Of a stretch of DNA of 48,450 nucleotides, positions 8,012 through 16,507 are shown piece after piece. Origin of the DNA: Neorhizobium sp. UBA7851 (GTDB taxonomy: Bacteria; Pseudomonadota; Alphaproteobacteria; Rhizobiales; Rhizobiaceae); the NCBI GenBank assembly GCA_002500765.1, contig DLSX01000225.1, positions 416 to 48,865 on the forward strand, read 5' to 3'. Made by a program: the position numbers and the translations under genes. The notes under the pieces were generated by a model that ran no database searches, had not been told where the DNA came from, and saw only the letters and a program-made list of their open reading frames with translations. Within the stretch, counting starts at the first letter, position 1; every line of letters begins with the position of its first letter.

Positions 8012-8902
8012 ATGTCGTCGGAATCCTCCATGTTCAGCCATCGCTGGCTGCCGGTCCTGTTGCTGGCTCCCTTGATGCTGCTGATCGTGCTGTTCTTTTA
8101 TGTGCCGGTCTTTCAGGCCTTCTACTGGTCGTTTTTCCTCGAGCAGCCGTTTGGCGGTGGTTCGGAATTCGTCGGCCTGCAGAATTTTCAGCGCGTGCTT
8201 GGTGATCCCGAGTTCTGGGGCGCCACGGGCCGCACGGTCATCTTCATGCTGACGGCATCGTCGCTCGCCGTCGTCGTGCCGCTGATGCTGGCGATCGCCG
8301 CCGATCGCAAGATCGGCATGTCCTATCCGGCCCGCAACATCCTCGTCTGGCCGAAAGGCATTGCCGGCGCCTCCATCGGTGTCGTCTTTGCCTTCATCTT
8401 CAATCCATTCGTGGGATTGATGGCGCCGCTCAATGCGCTGTTTCCCGGCCTGTGGAACCCCGGCATCGATGGCACGGACGCTTTCGTCACGCTGGTGGCG
8501 GCGCATGTCTGGAGCGGTATTCCGTTCAATTTCGTCATTCTGCTGGCCGGTCTGCGCTCGATCCCGCCCACCATGTATCAGGCCGCCGCAATGGATGGCG
8601 CCGGCCCCTGGCGCCGCATTTTCGACGTGCAACTGCCGCTGATCATGCCGCAGCTCTTTCTGACCTTCGTGCTGGAATTCACCGAAAGCATCACCTCGGT
8701 CTTCGCGCTGATCGACACCATTACCGGCGGTGGTCCGGGCGGCTCGACCACGCTGCTCGTCTACAAGATCTATGTCGACGGCTTTCGCGGGTTCGATCTT
8801 TCCGGCGCCTCCACCCAGACGGCCATCCTGATGGTCTTCGTCCTTCTTCTCGCAGCCTGCCAGTTCTTCTTCCTCGGCCGGCGCATCAATTACGAGCGCT
8901 GA
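8012..8902 (+). CDS. ugpA: sn-glycerol-3-phosphate-type ABC transporter permease UgpA
   Basis: A 296-residue MalF-type permease with about six membrane segments (first at residues 13-35). The EAA loop reads Y-Q-A-A-A-M-D-G-A-G-P-W-R-R-I-F, the classic contact for the ATPase. It has an ATG start and ends 3 bp before ugpE. It pairs with UgpE to form the channel. Assignment to Ugp and not to another sugar transporter rests on the similarity of the binding protein and the downstream phosphodiesterases. Confidence 0.85.
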   Translation: MSSESSMFSHRWLPVLLLAPLMLLIVLFFYVPVFQAFYWSFFLEQPFGGGSEFVGLQNFQRVLGDPEFWGATGRTVIFMLTASSLAVVVPLMLAIAADRKIGMSYPARNILVWPKGIAGASIGVVFAFIFNPFVGLMAPLNALFPGLWNPGIDGTDAFVTLVAAHVWSGIPFNFVILLAGLRSIPPTMYQAAAMDGAGPWRRIFDVQLPLIMPQLFLTFVLEFTESITSVFALIDTITGGGPGGSTTLLVYKIYVDGFRGFDLSGASTQTAILMVFVLLLAACQFFFLGRRINYER

Positions 8903-8905
8903 GCC

Positions 8906-9823
8906 ATGGTCGAAAACGCACGCTCCATCAACATTGCCGCCAGCATCCTGCTCGCCATCGGCATCCTCTATATCGTTGGGCCGCTTTATCTGACGCTCTC
9001 CACCGCCTCGCAATCCTATGAATACATGCTGCGCAACGGCCTCGCCTGGGTGCCGGGCACGGAACTTTTTGCCAACATGGGCAAAGTCATCCACGATACG
9101 CGCATCCCGATCCAGATGCTCAACAGCCTGATCGTGGCCTTCTCCAATGCGCTCGCCACCTGTGCGCTGTCTTTCCTGTCGGCCTATGCGATCGTCTATT
9201 TCCGCATCCGCTGGGCGGGCGTGGCCTTTGCGCTGATCCTCGCCACCATCATGCTGCCGCTCGATATCCGCGTCATCACCACCTATCAGGTGGCGTCCAA
9301 CATCTTTTCGCCGCTCAATGCGCTGCTCGATTTTACGAGCCTCAACAGCCTGATCGAGATGGTTTTTGGCGCGCCGGTTCATCTCGAACTCAGCGTGCTC
9401 GACACCCATTTCGGCCTCATCGCGCCGCTTGTGGCGCATGGCACCGGCACGTTCCTGTTCCGCCAGTTTTTCATGACGCTGCCCAAGGATCTGTTCAAGG
9501 CAGCGCGCATGGATGGGGCAGGGCCGATCCGCTTCCTTTTCGATATCCTTCTGCCGCTTGCCCGCACCAGCTTTGCTTCGCTGTTCGTGCTCACCTTCCT
9601 CAGCGGCTGGACGCAATATCTGTGGCCGCTGGTCGGCGCCTCGACGCCGGACATGCAGACCGCCGTTGTCGGCCTTGCCCGCCTCGTGCCGGATGCCGAC
9701 GGCCAGGTTCCCGACTTTCCGATGATCATGGCCGGTGCCGTGCTCGTCTCACTCGTTCCCCTTACGATGATCGCCATTCTGCAGCGCTTTCTCGTCCAGG
9801 GTCTCGTTCTTTCGGAGAAATGA
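8906..9823 (+). CDS. ugpE: sn-glycerol-3-phosphate-type ABC transporter permease UgpE
   Basis: A 305-residue MalG-type permease; the EAA loop is K-A-A-R-M-D-G-A-G-P-I-R-F-L-F. The C-terminal part with S-G-W-T-Q-Y-L-W-P-L and the late segment D-F-P-M-I-M-A-G-A-V fits UgpE. The central region (residues 115-170) is somewhat longer than in short MalG homologues and holds a hydrophobic V-F-G-A-P-V-H segment. The start is 3 bp after ugpA, and the stop is 4 bp before ugpC. Confidence 0.85.
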   Translation: MVENARSINIAASILLAIGILYIVGPLYLTLSTASQSYEYMLRNGLAWVPGTELFANMGKVIHDTRIPIQMLNSLIVAFSNALATCALSFLSAYAIVYFRIRWAGVAFALILATIMLPLDIRVITTYQVASNIFSPLNALLDFTSLNSLIEMVFGAPVHLELSVLDTHFGLIAPLVAHGTGTFLFRQFFMTLPKDLFKAARMDGAGPIRFLFDILLPLARTSFASLFVLTFLSGWTQYLWPLVGASTPDMQTAVVGLARLVPDADGQVPDFPMIMAGAVLVSLVPLTMIAILQRFLVQGLVLSEK

Positions 9824-9827
9824 TCCC

Positions 9828-10952
9828 ATGACCGCCATCGACTTAAGCATTCGCGCCGCCGCGGCCGAGATCGATCTGATCGGCGTCACCAAATCCTATG
9901 ACGCCAAAAACACCATCATCCCGCCGATCGACGTCACCTTGCGCCCCGGTGAATTCACTGTCGTGCTCGGCCCGTCCGGCTGCGGAAAATCCACGCTTTT
10001 GCAGATGATCGCCGGTCTGGAGCGCGTTTCGGGCGGCAAGATCGTCATTGGCGGTCGTGAAGTGCAGGATCTGGAGCCAAAACATCGCGGCTGCGCCATG
10101 GTGTTCCAGAACTATGCGCTTTATCCGCATATGACTGTCGCGGAAAACATGGCCTACAGTCTCAAGGTCGCCGGTGTTTCCAAGGCGGAACGCACTGAGC
10201 GCGTCGGGACTGTCGCCAAAATGCTCGGTCTCGCCGATTACCTCACGCGCAAGCCGAGCCAGCTGTCCGGCGGTCAGCGCCAGCGTGTCGCCATCGGCCG
10301 CGCCATCATCCGCGAACCCGGCGTGCTGCTGTTCGACGAGCCGCTCTCCAACCTCGATGCGCAGTTGCGTCATGACATGCGTGTCGAACTGGCCGAACTG
10401 CATCGACGCATCGGTGCCACCAGCGTGTTCGTCACCCATGATCAGGTCGAGGCGATGACGCTGGCCGACCGTATCCTCATCCTCAACAAGGGCCATATCG
10501 AACAGTTCGATACGCCGAAGGCGATCTATCACAACCCGGCTTCCGTCTTCGTCGCCAAATTCATCGGCTCGCCGCCGATGAATATTTTGCAGGTCGAAGG
10601 CGATGGTTCCGTGCTGCGACTGGCCGATGGTCAGGTCGTGGCGAACTATTCGGCTAAGGGCAAATTCCAGCTCGGCATTCGTCCGGAAGATATCGCCGTC
10701 AATGAAGGCGGCTCGATCAAGACGGAAATCCGCTATCGCGAAGATCTCGGTTCGCACGAAATTCTGGAAACCAAGATCGCCGATCAGAATCTGCGCATCG
10801 CCATGCCTTTCGGCGTCGAGATCGATACGACGCAGACATTGTCGCTCTCCTTCCCGCAGGCCCGTCTCCACCTGTTCGATGGTGAAACCGGCCGCGCCAT
10901 TGCCAATGCTTTTGGTGATGCGCATTCGGCTTCGGTGAAGGAATACCAGTGA
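9828..10952 (+). CDS. ugpC: ABC transporter ATP-binding protein UgpC
   Basis: A 374-residue MalK-type ATPase. Walker A GPSGCGKST is at residues 48-56, signature LSGGQ at 146-150, Walker B VLLFDE at 166-171 and H-loop T-H-D-Q-V-E. The C-terminal TOBE/OB region (from about 240) includes the G-I-R-P-E-D segment typical of MalK/UgpC regulatory domains. The stop overlaps the next gene's GTG start (GTGA at 10949-10952), so uptake and hydrolysis genes are translationally coupled. Confidence 0.9.
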   Translation: MTAIDLSIRAAAAEIDLIGVTKSYDAKNTIIPPIDVTLRPGEFTVVLGPSGCGKSTLLQMIAGLERVSGGKIVIGGREVQDLEPKHRGCAMVFQNYALYPHMTVAENMAYSLKVAGVSKAERTERVGTVAKMLGLADYLTRKPSQLSGGQRQRVAIGRAIIREPGVLLFDEPLSNLDAQLRHDMRVELAELHRRIGATSVFVTHDQVEAMTLADRILILNKGHIEQFDTPKAIYHNPASVFVAKFIGSPPMNILQVEGDGSVLRLADGQVVANYSAKGKFQLGIRPEDIAVNEGGSIKTEIRYREDLGSHEILETKIADQNLRIAMPFGVEIDTTQTLSLSFPQARLHLFDGETGRAIANAFGDAHSASVKEYQ

Positions 10953-11779
10953 GTTACAGGGAATTTATTGCCGACAGGGCTCGCGATTGCGCCGTGGTTG
11001 CGCATCGCGGCATCTGGCGCCATGCGCCGGAAAACAGTTTGTCTGCCATCGAACGTGCCATCGAGGCCGGTTACGACGTCGTCGAAATCGATGTGCGGCG
11101 CAGCGCCGACGGCGGCCTGTTTCTGCTGCATGACGACACGCTGGAACGCATGGCGGATCTCGACAAGAGGCCGGAGGAACTGACTTCGAACGATCTTGCT
11201 GTCTTGCGCCTGCGTGATCGCGACGGCGGCGAGGGGAATGCCTTCACACTGGAAAAACTGCCGAGCCTCGCCGAGGTTTTCGAACTGACACGCGGCCGCA
11301 TCTTCATTCATCTCGACGTCAAGGATCGCGAGGTGATCCCGGATGTGATCGCTCTCGCCAAAACCATGGGCGTCGAGCACGAGGTCGATTTTTGGGCCGC
11401 GCTGAAAACCGAAAGGGATCTTGGCTGGATCGAAAAAACGATCCTTCCGCATGACGTGCTGTTTTTGGCCAAGACCCGGCTCAACGTGCCGGGCGCTGCC
11501 ACCCAGCTGGCTTTGCTGCATGATCTCTCGCCCGCCGTCTGCGAAATCTATTTCGACAGGCTGGAAGAGCTGACCGCCCTGAAGGATCTCACCCGCAACA
11601 CCGGCATGGCGCTCTGGGTGAACACGCTCGACAGCGTCGCCTGCGCTAACTTCACCGATACCGCAGCCCTTGCCGATCCCGATGCCGTCTGGGGACGGCT
11701 GATCGATGCCGGCATCTCGGTCATCCAGACCGATGAGGCCGCCGCCCTCAAATCCTATCTCGCGGCTCGCCGCGCCTGA
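10949..11779 (+). CDS. Glycerophosphodiester phosphodiesterase, copy 1
   Basis: A 276-residue cytoplasmic GDPD with a GTG start overlapping ugpC. The TIM-barrel active-site marks are present: H19-R20 in V-A-H-R-G, the A-P-E-N-S loop (E28-N29), E47/D49 in V-E-I-D-V and H61 in L-H-D-D-T. It hydrolyses glycerophosphodiesters to glycerol-3-phosphate and an alcohol, logically acting on cargo imported by UgpBAEC. It lacks a signal peptide. It has the same length as the next gene and is clearly a paralogue of it, suggesting tandem duplication followed by divergence. Confidence 0.9.
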   Translation: MSYREFIADRARDCAVVAHRGIWRHAPENSLSAIERAIEAGYDVVEIDVRRSADGGLFLLHDDTLERMADLDKRPEELTSNDLAVLRLRDRDGGEGNAFTLEKLPSLAEVFELTRGRIFIHLDVKDREVIPDVIALAKTMGVEHEVDFWAALKTERDLGWIEKTILPHDVLFLAKTRLNVPGAATQLALLHDLSPAVCEIYFDRLEELTALKDLTRNTGMALWVNTLDSVACANFTDTAALADPDAVWGRLIDAGISVIQTDEAAALKSYLAARRA

Positions 11780-11801
11780 AGACCCTCCAAGGAAACATGA
11801 A

Positions 11802-12632
11802 ATGACGCATTACGTTGATTACATAGCCGACCAGAAACGCGATCCCGCCATCGTAGCCCATCGCGGCGCCTGGCATGGTGCCCCGGAAAACAGCCTCGCC
11901 GCCATCGAGCGCGCCATCGCCGTGGGTGCCGACGTCGTCGAACTCGATATCCGCAAGAGCGCCGATGGCGAACTGTTCATCATGCATGACGACACGCTGT
12001 TGCGCATGGCCGGTATCGATCGCGACGCCGAAACCTTCACCATCGCCGAACTGCAGGCCATTGCGCTGCGCGAAGACGATGGCGGGGAGCACCGTGCCAC
12101 GACGGATCAGCGCATCCCGACCCTGAAGCAGGTGCTCGAAATCACCCGTGGCCGCATTTTTGCGGATCTCGATCTGAAAGATCGCGGCCTGTTTTCCGAA
12201 GTCGCCGCCTGCGCCCGCGAAATGAATGCTGCATCTTATGTCGACCTGAAGACCCGCGTCATGACCCGCGAGGAACTGGATTGGGTGCGTGCCCAGAATA
12301 TCGATGGCGTGGCCTTCATGGCGATGTCGAAATTCACCGCAGAGGGCATTCACGAGACCATGGCGCTGCTGTCGGAAATCAAGCCGTTCATGTGCGAAAT
12401 GCGTTTTGACAGCCTCGAAACCATCAAGGCCAACCGCCAGCTGTTCCGCGACGCCAACATGGCGCTTTGGACGAACACGCTCAACATGGAAGCCAGCGGC
12501 GAATGGGTGGACAAGACGGCGCTTGTCGATCCCGACCGCATCTGGGGCACGTTGATGGATGCCGGCGTGAGCGTTTTCCAGACGGACGAGCCGGAAGCGC
12601 TGAAAACCTATCTGCAGGGTCGTCGCGGATGA
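11802..12632 (+). CDS. Glycerophosphodiester phosphodiesterase, copy 2
   Basis: A 276-residue paralogue of the preceding enzyme. The ATG at 11802 was chosen because an AAGGA lies 8 bases upstream and because it aligns the N-terminus with copy 1. The active-site residues are H20-R21 (V-A-H-R-G), the A-P-E-N-S loop, E48/D50 (V-E-L-D-I) and H62 (M-H-D-D-T). Both copies keep all catalytic positions, so they may differ in head-group preference. The stop overlaps the next start as ATGA at 12629-12632. Confidence 0.9.
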   Translation: MTHYVDYIADQKRDPAIVAHRGAWHGAPENSLAAIERAIAVGADVVELDIRKSADGELFIMHDDTLLRMAGIDRDAETFTIAELQAIALREDDGGEHRATTDQRIPTLKQVLEITRGRIFADLDLKDRGLFSEVAACAREMNAASYVDLKTRVMTREELDWVRAQNIDGVAFMAMSKFTAEGIHETMALLSEIKPFMCEMRFDSLETIKANRQLFRDANMALWTNTLNMEASGEWVDKTALVDPDRIWGTLMDAGVSVFQTDEPEALKTYLQGRRG

Positions 12633-13459
12633 AAACCGTTTCCGACGAATTGCTCGATGAGCTGATGGGGATCATGCGCGAGGCGTCGGCAGGAGAAATC
12701 CTGCCGCGTTTCCGCTCGGTCACCTCGGACAGTATTCGCGCCAAAACAATGGCCGACGATATCGTCACGGATGCCGATATCGGTTCCGAGCGGTTGATCA
12801 GCGATAGGCTGAAGGCGCGTCTTCCGGGCATCACCATCATCGGCGAGGAAGCGGTGTCGGATGACGCGTCCATCCTCCAAAAACTTGCCGATGCGGATCT
12901 GGCCGCTGTCATCGATCCGGTCGACGGCACATGGCATTTTGCCCATGGCACGCCGTTGTTCGGCAGCATTCTGGCGATTGTCTCGGGTGGGGAAACCATT
13001 GCCGGCATCATTCATTATCCGGTGCTGGGCGATTTTCTGGTGGCACGGCCGGGGCAGGGCGCATGGCATGTGGCGGCAGATGGTACGCGCACCCGTCTTT
13101 CCGTCGCAGCGGCAAGCCCGGTCAGCGAAATGCACGGTTTCATACCGCTGCATATGTTCGAGCCGGATTTACGCGCTGAACTCGCGCCACGCGTACTGAA
13201 ATTCCTGCGTGTTACCACATGGCGCTGCTCGGCCTGGGAATACCGGATGCTGGCAACCGGTGCCATGAGCTTTTGCCTCAATGAAAGCCTTAAACCTTGG
13301 GATCACGCTGCCGGCGCTCTCATTCATGCCGAAGCTGGTGGTTATGCCGCGACCATGGCTGGCGAGGTATATTGGCCAGGCATGACCGAAGGGCATCTCT
13401 TGGCGGCGCCAGATAGGTTGTCATGGGACGCTATCCACAAGGGACTGAGCGCAGACTGA
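12629..13459 (+). CDS. Inositol-monophosphatase-family phosphatase
   Basis: A 276-residue Mg2+-dependent phosphatase of the IMPase/FIG superfamily. Metal-site motifs are G72-E-E, D96-P-V-D-G-T and W224-D-H-A-A-G. The first motif is the common D-P-I-D-G-T with a valine. Family members dephosphorylate inositol phosphates, histidinol phosphate, sugar phosphates or PAP. Here the context, the last gene after two GDPDs, suggests removal of phosphate from a product of phosphodiester hydrolysis such as a glycerol or inositol phosphate. The ATG at 12629 overlaps copy 2 of GDPD. Confidence 0.82.
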   Translation: MKTVSDELLDELMGIMREASAGEILPRFRSVTSDSIRAKTMADDIVTDADIGSERLISDRLKARLPGITIIGEEAVSDDASILQKLADADLAAVIDPVDGTWHFAHGTPLFGSILAIVSGGETIAGIIHYPVLGDFLVARPGQGAWHVAADGTRTRLSVAAASPVSEMHGFIPLHMFEPDLRAELAPRVLKFLRVTTWRCSAWEYRMLATGAMSFCLNESLKPWDHAAGALIHAEAGGYAATMAGEVYWPGMTEGHLLAAPDRLSWDAIHKGLSAD

Positions 13460-13487
13460 GACCATTGTTACGGACTGCGCCTTTTAT

Positions 13488-13518
13488 GGCATCAGCACAT
13501 CTGGAGCGTGCTGATGCC
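13488..13518 (+). terminator. Hairpin downstream of the ugp-GDPD operon
   Basis: The arms GGCATCAGCAC (13488-13498) and GTGCTGATGCC (13508-13518) pair perfectly over 11 bp around a 9-base loop, 28 bp after the last gene of the operon. No T tract follows, so it is either a Rho-assisted end or an mRNA-stabilising structure. Confidence 0.5.
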
Positions 13519-13727
13519 GACGATCGCGTTATGTAAAAAGCGGATTTTACGCTTTGCCGAAGTCCGCAATTTTCCTGGGGTGATAACGTCAATGTGCATG
13601 CCACAGGTTCGCATCCGTCCAAGGTGAGACAGGTACTGGATCAGTCCGCGGGTATATCCCGTCGACATATCCAGTGCCGACGGGTATTTTTGGGGATATG
13701 CCAGACGTAGATCCCGAAGGAGCATGA

Positions 13728-13958
13728 ATGGAGCAAGGTGCGGTATTTCAAAGCAATCGTAGCCAAGCCATTCGACTGCCAAAAGCCGTCGCCCTGCCTG
13801 ATGATGTTAAACGTGTTGATATCGTAGCGGTTGGCCGCACTCGGATCATCGCATCGGCTGGTGAGGTTTGGGACAGCTGGTTCGAGGGCAGTGAGGTGAC
13901 ATCCGACTTTATGAGTGATCGCGACCAGGCTGCCTTGCAAGAGCGTGAAGCGTTTTAG
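13728..13958 (+). CDS. vapB: VapB-type antitoxin
   Basis: A 76-residue protein with an AbrB/MazE-like N-terminal DNA-binding hairpin (S-N-R-S-Q-A-I-R-L-P-K) and an acidic C-terminal tail that would wrap the toxin. The ATG at 13728 has AAGGAG 6 bases upstream. Its stop overlaps the vapC start region directly (TAG then GTG). The partner toxin gene is truncated, so this antitoxin is probably orphaned. It begins the debris zone between the ugp operon and the CO island. Confidence 0.8.
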   Translation: MEQGAVFQSNRSQAIRLPKAVALPDDVKRVDIVAVGRTRIIASAGEVWDSWFEGSEVTSDFMSDRDQAALQEREAF

Positions 13959-14190
13959 TGCTTAAATACATGCTTGATACCAACATCTGCATTTTGACGA
14001 TCAAGAACAAGCCGCAGCAAATGCGAGATGCGTTCAATCGCCATCACGGTCAGATATGCATAAGTTCTGTCAGCTTGATGGAATTGATTTATGGGGCCGA
14101 AAAGTCGGCGAACTCGGAGCGTAATCTAGTTGTTGTCGAAGGGTTCGCCGCACGCCTCGAGGTGTTGCCGTATGATGAGCTGGCAGGACA
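13958..14190 (+). pseudogene. vapC: VapC-type PIN-domain toxin, C-terminally truncated
   Basis: It starts at GTG 13958 and reads as VapC: catalytic D7 in Y-M-L-D-T-N, then E42 in S-L-M-E-L-I-Y-G. Family resemblance ends near L-P-Y-D-E-L-A (about 14187); the frame then runs 10 further unrelated codons to a stop at 14218. The last 45-50 residues, with the remaining PIN acidic residues, are missing, so it should be inactive. The break joins directly onto a LysR gene fragment. Confidence 0.75.
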
Positions 14191-14711
14191 CGCTGACAGC
14201 GCTCGTCCAGCATGGTGACCTCGATTTCGCTCTCGGTGCCGCTCCCCACGGAAATACCGGACTTTATCATCGTGCCGGGCTCCGGGATCGGCTTATGCTC
14301 GTCTCAAGCCGGGCGATCAACGGCGCATCCCTGACGCCATGTCGCCTGCGTGATCTAAAGCTTATCGTTCCGTCCCGAAAGACGTTTCCTGGAAGTTCCG
14401 TCGACAGCTATATTTCCAGCGGCGAACTGAGGCCGCACCGCACTCTTGAAATCGAGGGTGTCACGGCGACATTAGAAATGGCGCGTCATTCGGACTCGGT
14501 GACCATTTTTCCCTTCATTTCGATGCATCGCGATATCCGGCGCCAAGAGTTCTACGTCTATCCGATCATCGATCCGCCAATGAGCTTCAATCTCTCCTTC
14601 GTTTTTGATCCACGTCGCCCTTTGGCGGCCGCATCTCGGGCTTTCTCGGACATGCTTGAAGCGGCTCTTCGCGACATCGATGCCGACCGGCAGGTCATGC
14701 TCGGGGATTGA
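14188..14711 (+). pseudogene. LysR-type regulator, 5'-truncated (effector-binding domain only)
   Basis: From about 14188 the frame reads like the effector-binding domain of a LysR regulator: L-T-A-L-V-Q-H-G-D-L-D-F-A-L-G, then R-A-G-L-R-D-R-L-M-L-V and a C-terminal part with S-F-V-F-D-P-R-R-P-L, to a stop at 14709-14711. The winged-helix DNA-binding domain and half of the first lobe are missing; the 5' break coincides with the vapC break, implying a single deletion or recombination event. Confidence 0.7.
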
Positions 14712-14812
14712 GCCGGCGGCTATCAGTTGGTGATATCGCCCCGATCAGATCATCTTATTTGCTCGGCGTGGCGCTGCCTTCCAAAGTGCGGACTACTTTT
14801 CAGGAGGCTCGA

Positions 14813-15130
14813 ATGATTTACGACATGCGCATCTACACAGCTCATCCCGGCAAGGAGCGGGCGATGATTGATCGGTTCACCCATGTCGTCGTCCCGATCT
14901 TCACGCGGTTGGGCATTGAAGTGATAACAGTCTACGAAACGCAGGAAGACGCGCCGAAGCTAATTTACATAACGCGGTTTGCCGGTGAGAGCGAGCGGTC
15001 CAGTGCTTGGAATGCATTCAAGACGGGCCCCGACTGGCTTGATGCAAAGGCGTCGTCGGAAACGGAAGGCGGCCCGTTGCTCAAGCAGCAGGAGACCTTA
15101 GTGATGCTAGACATTTCATTCAAACATTAG
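14813..15130 (+). CDS. NIPSNAP-family protein
   Basis: A 105-residue small protein with the NIPSNAP/ferredoxin-like fold: M-I-Y-D-M-R-I-Y at the N-terminus and P-G-K near residue 13. The ATG at 14813 was chosen because AGGAGG lies 5 bases upstream. The function of bacterial NIPSNAP proteins is not defined; such proteins often accompany catabolic genes and regulators. It lies 101 bp after the LysR fragment and may have belonged to that regulator's pathway. It appears intact. Confidence 0.75.
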   Translation: MIYDMRIYTAHPGKERAMIDRFTHVVVPIFTRLGIEVITVYETQEDAPKLIYITRFAGESERSSAWNAFKTGPDWLDAKASSETEGGPLLKQQETLVMLDISFKH

Positions 15131-15456
15131 ATCGAGGCAACTTAGCGTGGCATAGATAGGGAAAATAGCAGTTTCCATCGCCTCTTGAACAAGAGGTAGC
15201 CAAGCATTTGCAACGCAAATGACCGGCGGGTCTTGGCCTTGGAAACCGCGGTTTATACGTCCTGTGTTCCAATAAAACGACTGATAACATCGTTGCGCCT
15301 CAGTGTACGCTTCCTCGTACAAGTCCGGATGAGGGATTTTTCAGGGATCCAGGCTAACCGTAATGGCAATTCCGCTTTGTGATTAGGGTAGGCGCTCCCT
15401 GCTCGCCTCATGTTAAGTGTCATCGCAGCAAACCGGAAATGGAATTCCGGCGTTAG
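15131..15456. other. Intergenic stretch without recognisable gene
   Basis: About 325 bp between the NIPSNAP gene and the transposase tail. Short open frames occur on both strands, but none carries a motif, ribosome site or codon pattern I can support. It probably contains further insertion-sequence debris, as the next element is a transposase remnant. Confidence 0.4.
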
Positions 15457-15643
15457 GTGTTTGATCCCATGGTCCACGATCAGCCGCGCAGACACCTCGG
15501 CGATTTCGTCTCGGCATACAATTTCGCCCATCGGCTTAAGACCCTCAGAGGCCTTACGCCGCAAGAATACATCTGCCGCGTCTGGACAAAAGAGCCCGAA
15601 AAATTCCGGCTCGATCCAATCCATAAAGTGCCGGGACTAAACT
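15457..15643 (+). mobile_element. IS481-type transposase, C-terminal remnant
   Basis: The frame from about 15457 reads H-L-G-D-F-V-S-A-Y-N-F-A-H-R-L-K-T-L, then G-L-T-P-Q-E-Y-I-C-R-V-W-T, and D-P-I-H-K-V-P-G-L-N, matching the conserved C-terminal 60 residues of IS481-like DDE transposases (rve domain end). The catalytic core is missing. The remnant's last codons run straight into the following binding-protein pseudogene without a stop, so an insertion and deletion event joined them. Confidence 0.65.
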
Positions 15644-16449
15644 GGGTATTTTCAAACGTCTTCGACGTGCTCGTCCGCGTCGACAAGACCGGCACCAAGC
15701 TTGACCGGGCCTTGCCGAAGCTGGACCGTCTCCGACGACGGGCTGACCTATACGTTCAAGCTTCGCGACGCGAAATTTTCCGATGGTTCGCCGATCACGA
15801 CGGAAGACGCAGCCTTCAGCTGCTGCGCATTCGCGACAATCAGGGCTTGCTCTGGAGCGACAGCTACAAGATCGTCGAGACGGCCGATGCGACTGATCCG
15901 AGGACGCTGACCGTCAAGCTGAAGACGCCGTCCGCGCCTTTCCTTTCCACGCTCGCCTTGCCGAATGTCTCGGTCCTGTCGAAGAAGGCCATTGAAGCGG
16001 GCGAGGATGCGTTTGCCGAACTGCCGACCGCCTCATCGGATGCCTTCACCGTCAAGGAATGGCGCCGAGGCGACCGGGTCATTCTCGAAAGGACCCTGAA
16101 TTTCCGGCAGGCGGATCGCGTCAAGCTCGATGGCGTCGAGTGGATTTCGGTGCCGGGCGACAATACCCGCATGCTGAACGTGCAGGCCGGCCAGCTCGAT
16201 ACTGCAATCTTCGTGCCTTTCTCGCGCGTTGCGGAACAGAAGAATGATCCCAATCTCTCCGTCTCGAACTCGACCCGAAGAAGCGCGAGGCCATGTATGT
16301 CGATATCCAGAAGCTTGCCAAGGACGACGTTCACTGGGTCGACCTCTATTACAGCCCCCATATCAATGTCGCCCGCAAGAACGTCGAGAATTTCTACCAG
16401 AACCCTCTCGGCCGCTTCTTCCTCGAAGACACCGTGAAAACTGATCATG
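15644..16449 (+). pseudogene. Family-5 (peptide/opine) ABC binding protein, broken
   Basis: Pieces of an extracellular family-5 solute-binding protein. The N-terminal part V-F-D-V-L-V-R-V-D-K-T-G-T-K-L is in one frame. E-S-W-T-V-S-D-D-G-L-T-Y-T-F-type sequence near 15720-15820 lies in another frame. The first frame then resumes with V-K-L-K-T-P-S-A-P-F-L and Q-L-D-T-A-I-F-V. A further shift or deletion near 16265 leads to a C-terminal piece (V-D-I-Q-K-L-A-K-D-D-V). About 265 residues remain of the usual 500 or more. The signal peptide is gone. Confidence 0.75.
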
Positions 16450-16453
16450 CCAG

Positions 16454-16478
16454 AAGCCGGACGCCTCGCTTCCGGCTT
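16454..16478 (+). terminator. Terminator-like hairpin between convergent genes
   Basis: The arms AAGCCGGA (16454-16461) and TCCGGCTT (16471-16478) pair perfectly around a 9-base loop, followed on the plus strand by T-G-C-C-T-T-T-C. It lies just after the binding-protein pseudogene and 30 bp from the hypE stop, so it may end transcription from either side. Confidence 0.5.
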
Positions 16479-16507
16479 TGCCTTTCACCGGAGCGGAAGG
16501 CGTTCGA

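Noticed and set aside
7994..9616. A 540-codon minus-strand open frame opposite ugpA/ugpE
   Set aside because: Composition (R, H, D, E, Q-rich, no motif) is that of an antisense shadow; ugpA and ugpE are unmistakable on the plus strand.
13492..13782. A 96-codon minus-strand open frame overlapping vapB
   Set aside because: No recognisable domain, no ribosome site, and it overlaps the well-supported vapB.
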